From NCBI GenBank assembly GCA_000827325.1, contig KN832874.1:200044-264043 (forward strand): a stretch of DNA of 64,000 nucleotides, read 5' to 3'. This document shows positions 56,273-64,000 of the stretch, one piece after another. Below the pieces are notes generated by a model that did no database searches, had not been told where the DNA came from, and saw only the letters and a list, made by a program, of their open reading frames with translations. Position numbers and translations under genes: made by a program. Every line of letters begins with the position of its first letter. The first letter of the stretch is position 1. The stretch is from Oidiodendron maius Zn. Taxonomy: Eukaryota; Ascomycota; Leotiomycetes; Myxotrichaceae.

Positions 56273-58834
56273 CTACACAACCAGCCCCTCCACCGCTATC
56301 GCACCGCCTCCATCGTCCCTCTCCCCACCGGAAATAACATTTCCATAAACCGTAATCGGGACCTCGACCTCGAAACTCTCACACTCGAGCACCTCTCGCG
56401 GAGCAAACACCATCCCACGATCATCCCTTCCCACTTGCTCCAATAGCCCCTCCCTTCCATCCAGTGGCTCGCCATCGTCATCGACTAATCGCGGAGTCAC
56501 AAACTCTACCCTAATGCACCAGTCCAATCCCACACCACTCGTGACAAACTCCGGGGTCGCGCCCGCGGGGATTGTGGGGGAGAACACCACCCTGCGTGCA
56601 AAGAGAGTGGATTCAGAGCTCGCAGCGTACACTCTCCTTGTCGCACGGAGGATACTCGCTTCGGAGCGCAGAGCGATGCTCGCATCGACTTTCTCGGAGG
56701 TCTCAAGGGAGCAGTGGACGGCGTAGCAGGGAATGGAGGAGTTAGCGAAGGAGATTGCGAGCGTGATGGTCTCGCCGAGACGGTAGGCGGGCCGTGCGAG
56801 GGTGATGGTTGCGACGAGGCGGGAGGAGCGGGCGATGGAGAAGGTGTTGCAGGATGGGGCAGTGGGGGAGGAAGGTGCGTTAGAGCGAAGGATGGCAAGG
56901 TCGATGGCTTGTTTGGCTGTTGGGGGAGGAACATGGTGGTGGTCGGTGGTGGAGGTGGTAGAGAGACGGCGTGGAAAGGGGATGGTTGGCGAGAGGAGGG
57001 CAGCGGAAGAAGCGTTGGCGGAATTGCCAGTACGGGAAAGAAGCTCGTCGACGTAGGAGAGGAAACCGGCGAGGGTTGATGAAGGCTCGGGTTTGGAGGA
57101 GGGGGTCTCTTTGAGTTCTTTAGGAGAGTCGAGGGAGACAGTGGAGGAGGTCTGGATGGATTTAATGCGTGCCTGGTCGCGGAGGATGATGTACGGGGAC
57201 ATCAGATCGTGGCCGAGGAGCTCGCCGTGGCTGTTGACGCTTCCCAGTATTCGAAATGGCACCTCAACGGACTTCACCTGCTGTTCCTTGGCGCCGCCCG
57301 GTCTCTGCGTGCCGATGATGAGTTTGTAAGAAATCTTGATAGCCTTGCCTCGATGGCTGGGAGGGAGTCCCTTAGGTAGAGTGAAGGAGTACTTGTAGCT
57401 CCTGCTTTCTCCAGGTGCGAGCCTCAGGTCCACAAACAAGATGGACTGAGGCGTCGACAGCAGCGGTATGGATCGAGAGCTGGCGATGCCGCGCATATCC
57501 TTCATGCTGCTAAGCTCGCCGCCTCCTAAAAGGCCGCCGAGTGATTCTCCTAGGCTGCCCCATCCAAAACTCCGCAAGAGACGGCTGTCTCTCTTGTTGG
57601 TGTCGACTCCTATGACGCCACCTCCCTGGCCGCCAACCGCTCCCTTCCTCTTTACCTCATCGAATGGGGTCTGGCTAATCAAAGACCCATCCAGGGTGAA
57701 TGATCCATGGATCTGCGCATAGCCCATCATGAGCACCTCCGGTGGGCGGTGACCGATTCCGGGGCCCAGACTTGACGGCCGTCTGACGTGTTTGGTGAAT
57801 GATGGCGGCACCGTGGTTGGCGGCACATATTCTGAAGCTATAGTCTCCGTAGAGTTATTGCTAAGTGAGTAGAATTCTCCGCTGCTTCTAGGCGTCCCGA
57901 CCATGCTGGTGGGCGAGAGCACTTTTGCAGCTGCTGCTTGCTCCGTGATTTTCGGAATGGTGACAGTTTCCTTCGATCGCGGTGAGAGCATCCCAGTATT
58001 CATGCCATTGGATGTCGGCCCCTCAAACGGAGAGCTCTCTATGCTCTTCTCCGATGGCGGCGCAGCCGGAAACTTAAATGACTGTTGGAATGGCGCTGAC
58101 GTGCCCCTCTTTACAAATGGTGCAGCTCTTATATTTGGTGTATTTGGTGCCGTTGCAGCACCCCGACGTCCGGGCCTCTCTGGCATAACTCCGTCTAGGC
58201 CAGGAGAGGTCGAGGGAAGGAGAGGCGAAGGCTGTGTTGCATACCTCTGGATGAGGGGTGCTATTGGGAGTTAACGAGGACTCGCCCAAAGATCTAGATA
58301 TTGAGACAAACCTGATGTAGGACCATTCATACCATTCCTGCGTGGTATTATCTGCAAGCTCGCAGAGCGCCGGTGCGCCCTCGCCATCCTCTGTCCTTCA
58401 GCTGTGCCATTGCTTGCTATGCCATCCGCATTACTCTCGCTCGCCCCGATAGATATAATCGATACAGAACGCTTATGCGTGCTCCCTGACGCTGACGCTT
58501 TCGAATGCCCTCCGGTCCATGATCCAGGTCCTGGGGCCGCTCGCCCAATTTCGACTGGCGCCGTCAGCGAAAGTGTCGACCGATGGCCCCTTGTTGGCGG
58601 CGGAGGCCGTGGGCTCAGGGTATTGCTATTCCTAGCCTGCGAAACGGGAGGGTTTCTCTGTCTTTCACCCCCAGCGAAGCCATTCGTCAAGGGCGGACGC
58701 AGCAGCGTTCTCGGTGGCGGGGGGTTCGAAGCTACATTCTTGAACGTTATCTGGCACTCAACCTCCTCGCCCGCGAATACCGTCGGCTCCGTCCACTGTA
58801 CAAAGACCCTGATGTTCGTCGATGGCGTCGACAT
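56273..58834 (-). CDS. rgp1: Rgp1, subunit of the Ric1-Rgp1 Ypt6 exchange factor
   Basis: An 836-residue protein of the Rgp1 family, which with Ric1 activates the Golgi GTPase Ypt6/Rab6. It has an arrestin-like beta-sandwich core. The start MSTPSTNIRVFVQWTEPTVF and EEVECQITFKNVASN is the first strand set. Later come ILFVDLRLAPGESRSYKYSF, IKISYKLIIGTQRPGGAKEQ and PFRILGSVNSHGE. Long Ser/Pro-rich loops separate them, as usual in filamentous fungi, which makes the protein longer than in yeast. Exons: 58834-58312 and 58260-56273 (2511 bases). The 51-bp intron 58261-58311 ends CCCAATAG after a GTTAAC branch; the alternative acceptor at CATCCAG breaks the frame. It is head-to-head with mob1. Confidence 0.88.
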
Positions 58835-59312
58835 GTCGTAGACTGGGCTCTCGGAGCTCCTCCTGGTTGAAGGAGAGCGGCGCCGCCAGTCATGAACGCA
58901 GCAGAGTCAGACCAAAAGTGTATGTGTCCGTCGACATAATTATCTGTGAATATTGACGGAATGAACGCAATCCAAAATGTTCTGACCTGGAGCTTGGCAT
59001 GATGGCCAGACCAGAAGTTAGAAAGGGGATCACTTCATGCCTTAGTGCCTGAGGATTGAATTAGTAGGTGCTGCGCCAACCAACAAATCGTGGGGCAAAA
59101 GTAAACATTGCTGCATCCTACAACTTCTACTCTGGCCCGGACGAGCATCAACATTGCGCATTACGTTACACGTACAAGGTGTCTTTTACTGCGAAACATC
59201 TGGTTTTTACTCAAGTAGGTTCATTTCTCCCTCTAAATTCTCTCCTCTTTAACCAGAGCTAACAATTACAACAGGACACCGCCCACTTGTGTCCTACTCC
59301 CGGGACTTCACA
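58835..59312. promoter_or_regulatory. Divergent promoter of rgp1 and mob1
   Basis: A 478-bp gap between two start codons in opposite directions. No specific element claimed. Confidence 0.45.
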
Positions 59313-60293
59313 ATGACCTCCTTTATTACAACTGTGTTAGTACCATTATTTCTGTGAGCTGCAAGGCCTTAGGATACTCGAATTCGTGGGAGCTGGCCAT
59401 GTCCGCGCCTAGATATCAGTAGCTTCATGACATCAGTGGTGGCCATGGAGAGTGGTTACATTAAACATGCGATCTGTACCTATGCACATATGCTCACCTA
59501 AATATTGTATAGTAACCAGCGGACTCGCAATCAATTTCGACCACGAAATGCAACTAAAGGAACGACCAGCTACCAGCTGCGACAGTATGCAGAAGCCACC
59601 CTTGGTGGCGGCAGCCTTCGAAAGACTGTGAAGCTTCCAGAAGGCGAAGATGAGAATGAGTGGCTTGCCGTATACAGTAAGGAATATCCAACCCGGCATA
59701 CTACTCGCCTACTGATAAATCATCAGTGGTCGACTTCTACAACCAGATAAATCTTCTCTATGGCTCGATCACTGAGTTCTGTTCCCCGCAATCGTGCCCA
59801 GAAATGAAGGCAACGGATGAGTACGCCAAAGCTCCATTCCTTGTTTTCTTCCCTATCTAAAATAAATAGGTTCGAGTACCTCTGGCAGGACTCTGAAAAC
59901 TATAAGCGCCCCACGAAAATGCCAGCACCGACATACATCGAGCACCTGATGGCCTGGGTGCAGAGTAACATTGACAATGAGTCTGTTTTCCCAAGTAGGA
60001 TTGGTAAATACGCCTCTCAGCACTGAAGCTGCTCTGTGCTAACCCTTCCAGGCGTCCCGTTCCCGAAGTCCTTCCCAAGCATAATTCGCCAGGTCTTCAA
60101 GCGGATGTACCGTGTCTACGCTCATATCTACTGCCATCACTACCCGGTTATTCGAGAACTCGGCCTCGAGGCACATCTCAACACCAGTTTTAAGCACTAC
60201 GTTCTATTCATAGACGAGCACAATCTTGCTAGTGGCAAGGATTTCTGGGGCCCGCTGGGAGATCTGGTGGACAGCATGCTCAAGAGTGACTGA
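59313..60293 (+). CDS. mob1: Mob1-type kinase activator
   Basis: A 218-residue adaptor that binds and activates NDR/LATS-type kinases (Dbf2 in mitotic exit, septation). The N-terminus reads [20 protein letters not shown], then [20 protein letters not shown] and DENEWLAV. The zinc-binding core has [12 protein letters not shown] and later YAHIYCHHY (two Cys, two His). It ends with [20 protein letters not shown] and [12 protein letters not shown]. Exons: 59313-59335, 59513-59676, 59727-59820, 59870-60003 and 60052-60293 (657 bases). The first exon is only 23 nt and its donor follows GT of a split Val codon. Length equals that of Mob1 family members. Confidence 0.95.
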
Positions 60294-60798
60294 GGGGCGG
60301 TAAAGCCTTCATGTTTGTGGTCATAAGAATATGTATGGCGTTGGTATTATTGGAGTTCATGGACGGGCAGCTTATGGACTGGGCTGCAATGAAGGGCTAG
60401 TGAGTTGAAATGTTATTAGAGTGGTACCTATAGAGATTGCAAAGCACCAATTGTTTATACGGGAGTTGGCTTATATGGATGAATTGAGTATCACCATAGC
60501 TTAGGAGTAGGTGACGAAGCCATGCAGTTACAAGATGGCCCTCATACTCTAAAGTAATAGTGAGTAAATATATTATTGCTCTTATCTGCGAAGGAAGCCA
60601 GAAATAAATGACACATGGTTCAGCAAAAAGATTTTTCTGGCCTTATATATGAGGCTTCGGTGCTCTCCGCGAATCTATGATTCACGTGATCATCTCCGGC
60701 AGATTTGCGCTCCAACCCGACAACTTCGGATTGACGAGACGACGAAGCTTCCATCTCCTCCCTCTTCCCCTCCCTAAGCTCAATTGAACACCGACATC
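60294..60798. other. Spacer between mob1 and atp5
   Basis: A 505-bp tandem-gene spacer with the mob1 3' region and the atp5 promoter. Nothing else supported. Confidence 0.35.
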
Positions 60799-61709
60799 AT
60801 GCTCTCTGGTCGAGCAATTTTCAATGCCACACGGGTGGCAGCTCCTTCGAGGGCCATCGCCCCCAGGGTCCTCGCCAGCTCGCAGATCCGGTCATATGCC
60901 ACGCCTGCACCGGCCGAAGTGAAACCCCCCATCGCCCTTTACGGTCTCGATGGCACCTATGCTACTGCTCTTGTACGCTCATATCTCCTCGTTATCCTTC
61001 CCGGATGGTTGTCCAGACCTTTTTTGGAAGTGGTGGCAGCTAGGACGTGGCTAACTGGTAGCAAAAATAGTACACTGCAGCCGTGAAGAGTTCCTCTCTC
61101 GACATCGTCGCAAAGGGTATCAACTCCCTGAACGAAGTATACCACAAAGATGCCAAGCTGTCGGCCATCCTGAGTGCCCCAACTCTCAGTCCCGAGGACA
61201 AGTCCCAGATCGTGGCCGAACTGCAGAAGCACACCGGGGGCGCGGACAAGGATATCACAATCAAGAACTTTCTGACCACCCTCGCCGACTACAACAGACT
61301 GGGTCTCCTGAAGGGCGTGTGCGAGAAGTTCGGCGAACTGATGAGTGCCGCTAGAGGAGAGATCGAGATGACTGTTACCAGCGCAGCTGTCGGTTTCCCC
61401 TCCCGAAAACCTCTCCTGGGAAACTAAAGCCAACAATAATGGTGATATAGGCATTAGACAGCAAGACCCTGTCCCGTCTCGAAGCCGCTGTTGCTAAATC
61501 TCAATACGTCGGCCAAGGAAAGAAGCTGAAAGTTACCAACAAGGTATATGAGAGACTCTACACTTGCTCTGAAAACACACTCACATTCCACTCAGGTCAA
61601 CTCCGACATCCTTGGCGGTCTCGTCGTCGAAATCGGTGACCGGACAATTGACCTCAGCGTCTCGGGCCGTATTGCGAAGATGAACAAACTCCTCACGGAC
61701 ACCCTGTAA
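60799..61709 (+). CDS. atp5: ATP synthase OSCP subunit (subunit 5)
   Basis: A 232-residue oligomycin-sensitivity-conferring protein that joins the F1 head to the peripheral stalk of mitochondrial ATP synthase. Residues 1 to about 33 are an Arg/Ala/Ser presequence (MLSGRAIFNATRVAAPSRA). Then comes the family signature PPIALYGLDGTYATAL and the helical domain with KNFLTTLADYNRLGLLKGVC. The C-terminal domain reads SDILGGLVVEIGDRTIDLSV. Exons: 60799-60972, 61071-61388, 61451-61543 and 61596-61709 (699 bases). Introns have GT-AG ends. The length fits the family. Confidence 0.96.
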
Positions 61710-62138
61710 AATGGTTGGGTTTTCCGGGGGCCGGGGATCTTGTATTCGTGAGAGTAGTTAGACTGCGGGAATGTTCTACCGGGAGTGGGTAGCAAGCAAG
61801 AAGTGCTGTGTCTGTATATGATCCGGAAACTAGAGATTCTCATTTATCAATTTGTTCGCAAACTGTGACTGGCATGAATGTGCTTGTAAGTTTACTGAGA
61901 GTAAGGGAGAAGGTTGAATGAGGTAAAGCTATATATTTCTAGAGCCTCTTTTGCTTAGGTATTGAATTTCACGGCCGTGATCAAGAGCTTTAACGCCCTG
62001 TCTATAAGTCTACCCTCCTTTCCCTCCCTGCCATAGCAATTTCTCTATCTTTCATGATCTTTCGTTTATTCCCCCTTCTGAGCCAGTTTGTTTTCTAGAT
62101 ATATTTCTAACAAAACTCACGCTATCCTTGAGCTTTCG
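61710..62138. other. Convergent 3' spacer
   Basis: A 429-bp gap between the atp5 and glycosidase gene ends. It should hold the two 3' untranslated regions only. Confidence 0.35.
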
Positions 62139-64000
62139 TCATCTCTGGGAAAGCTCGTCTAATTGAGCCTCAAACTCATCGCCGCGTTCGAAATCGACTG
62201 ACTGCCGACTTCGAACCCTAGACAGCTGCTCAGAGACGTAGTTCGCTGTGTGGGCATCCGCCTCTTGGCGTTCGCGATCCCTTTCCGCAGTGTCGGGACC
62301 GACAGAGTTCTCGTCCTCGTGGTCACCGTTGACGGAGAGGTCAAAGTCGCTGCGGGCGCTGATCGATCGGGCGGTTGAGGAACGACGCATGCGCGGGCGA
62401 GACTTGTTCCGTTTGGGCTGGGCAGTGTGGTGGCGAGTGAAGATGTCGTCGAAGTAATGAGCCATACCAGTGGACGGAGTTCTGGGCGTTTGAGGTAAAC
62501 GGCAACTGATGCTGCGAAGTTATTAGTATCTGGTTAATTAAATGAGAAGATTTGACTTACCCAGTGTCGTGGATCATCCTCGCCATTAAACCAGTCCAAC
62601 CGCACTGATGAGTAGCACCTAGACCACGTCCAGAATTCCCGTCAAAGAATTCGTAGAACCACAGATTATCTCTCCAGTAGGGATCAAAGTCCAGCAGGTC
62701 ATTGCCATCATTAATGGCTCGGCGACCATCATCTCCCCTTGCCATCAAGTGCTGCAGGCGATGCTGAATCTCTTCCGACACATGCCCCAGATGCATGAAA
62801 TCTCCCGAGCCAGTTGGGCACTCAACCTCGAATGAGGGTCCGTAGAACATGTAGAAACGCTGTAAAGACTCAACGAGGAGGAAGTTAACGCAAAGCCAGA
62901 TGGGACCTCTCCAGTTGCTATTACCACCAAAGAGCCCGCTGTCAGAATCTCCAGGAACGTAGGTGACCTTAAACTCTTGTCCATGCACCTCCATTGAGAC
63001 GGGATTTTTCTCATGATATTTCGACAGCGATCGAATTCCATGCTCACTGAAAAATTCATCCTCATCTAACATGCGCTTGAGAATCTTCTCCAGTCGGTCT
63101 TTGCTCACAAGAGAGAGCAGGATGCGATTATCCTTTCCTCGCTTTCTGATACTTGCCATATTCCGCTCGGCAAGGTCAGGCCTGTTTTCAACGAACCATT
63201 GAACACGTTTCTTAAAGGATGGCAGTTTATTGATGAGTTCTGGCTCCAGGGTCAGAGTGGCGTAGAGCGGGATCAATCCAACTAGAGACCTGATTGGGAG
63301 CTGTTTTGTATATGGCCCGCCCCAGGAAATGGCATCATAGTAGAAGCCATCATCTTCGTTCCACAAAGACTGTTCTTCTGTAGAGCCAGATTTGTAGGTC
63401 ATAGCGTCGCTAATGAGGATGAAATGCTCGAAGAACTTGGATGCTATATCCTCGTAAATGCGACGGTGCTTGGCCAGCTCCAGCGCAATGTTGAGCATGG
63501 ATAGGCAGAAGAACGCCATCCACCCTGTGCTATCGGCCTGTTCAAGAGTACCACCTGTAGGCAGAGGCTCCGAGCGGTTGAAGAGACCAATATTGTCTAA
63601 TCCAAGAAAACCACCTTCGAAGAGGTTCTTTCCGTGGAAATCCTTCCGGTTGACCCACCATGTGAAGTTCAATAAGAGCTTGTGGAATACTCGTTCCAAG
63701 AAATCGAGATCTTCACGCCCATACATCTTTCTCTCGATCTTGAACGTCCGGAAAGTCGCCCATGCATGGACAGGCGGGTTGACATCGCCAAAGTTCCACT
63801 CATAAGCTGGAAGCTGCCCGTTAGGATGCATATACCACTCTCGCGTGAACAAATCGAGTTGCTTCTTTGCAAAATCAGGGTCGATCATTGCCAGAGGAAT
63901 GCAGTGGAATGCCGAGTCCCAAGCTGCAAAGAATGGATACTCCCACGAATCCGGCATCGACAAGATATCATCTAGATGCATATGCTTCCACTGCATATTT
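62139..64000 (-). CDS. GH63-like glycosidase (5' part outside window)
   Basis: A (alpha/alpha)6-barrel glycosidase of the GH63 group, cut by the right edge so the N-terminus is missing. Catalytic landmarks: EYPFFAAWDSAFHCIP (general-acid Asp), EQSLWNEDDGFYYDAI (Glu region), also FGGNSNWRGPIWLCVNFLLV and ATHQCGWTGLMARMIHDTG. ER glucosidase I belongs to GH63, but the visible part lacks features that would tie it to the ER, and fungi have a second, cytosolic-type GH63 group with such text. Exon 1 here is 64000-62562; the 50-bp intron 62512-62561 leads to a basic tail ending FEAQLDELSQR. Substrate is unknown; an alpha-glucoside or alpha-mannoside is likely. Confidence 0.82.

Noticed and set aside
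58245-58260. Alternative rgp1 intron acceptor at CATCCAG
   Set aside because: It puts the second exon in the wrong frame and meets a stop at 58074; the upstream CCCAATAG acceptor keeps phase.

Overview
The window is eukaryotic nuclear DNA from a filamentous ascomycete (Pezizomycotina; a Leotiomycete is my best guess, but the sequence alone does not settle the class). The evidence is many short introns of about 45-100 bp with GT...AG ends and CTAAC-like branch sites, typical euascomycete gene families (HET-domain gene, PSP1, fungal RasGEF), and transposons whose reading frames are broken by CAA/CAG/CGA-to-stop and TGG-to-stop transitions, the usual trace of repeat-induced point mutation (RIP). 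There are no operons. All coordinates below were assigned by hand from splice signals and codon phase.

1-33 kb is a dense housekeeping block: sec31 (cut by the left edge), an RRM protein, an NDUFA4/MLRQ-like subunit head-to-head with cox12, a ureidopropionase-type M20 amidohydrolase, sde2 head-to-head with rps10, the circularly permuted GTPase gep3 head-to-head with the mitoribosomal gene mrp49, a HUL4-type HECT ligase, rpl15, a coiled-coil protein, a PSP1-domain protein, nfu1 head-to-head with a HIT zinc-finger gene, and an unknown basic protein. Many of these serve the mitochondrion (respiratory complex IV, mitoribosome, Fe-S clusters) or translation, and several functionally related ones share short divergent promoters.

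33-44 kb is an accessory, partly AT-rich island. It holds a complete but dead pogo/Fot1-like DNA transposon with its terminal inverted repeats and TA target duplication, one intact tubby-like orphan gene, and a decayed HET-domain (heterokaryon incompatibility) pseudogene.

44-48 kb carries a Ras guanine-nucleotide exchange factor with an N-terminal GTPase-like domain. Its first exon is out of frame with the rest by one base in a run of ten C.

48.6-53.9 kb is a full-length Ty1/copia retrotransposon on the minus strand. It has two 206-bp LTRs that look identical, a 5-bp target duplication and a half-tRNA primer site, but a stop-riddled interior. 54-56 kb is AT-rich with a PHD-like gene remnant.

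56-64 kb returns to housekeeping genes: rgp1 (Ypt6 exchange factor subunit) head-to-head with mob1, atp5 (OSCP), and a GH63-like glycosidase cut by the right edge.

The most unusual gene-structure features are two candidate 3-nucleotide microexons (cox12 and mrp49), an rps10 start codon split by an intron, and the C10 frameshift in the RasGEF gene.
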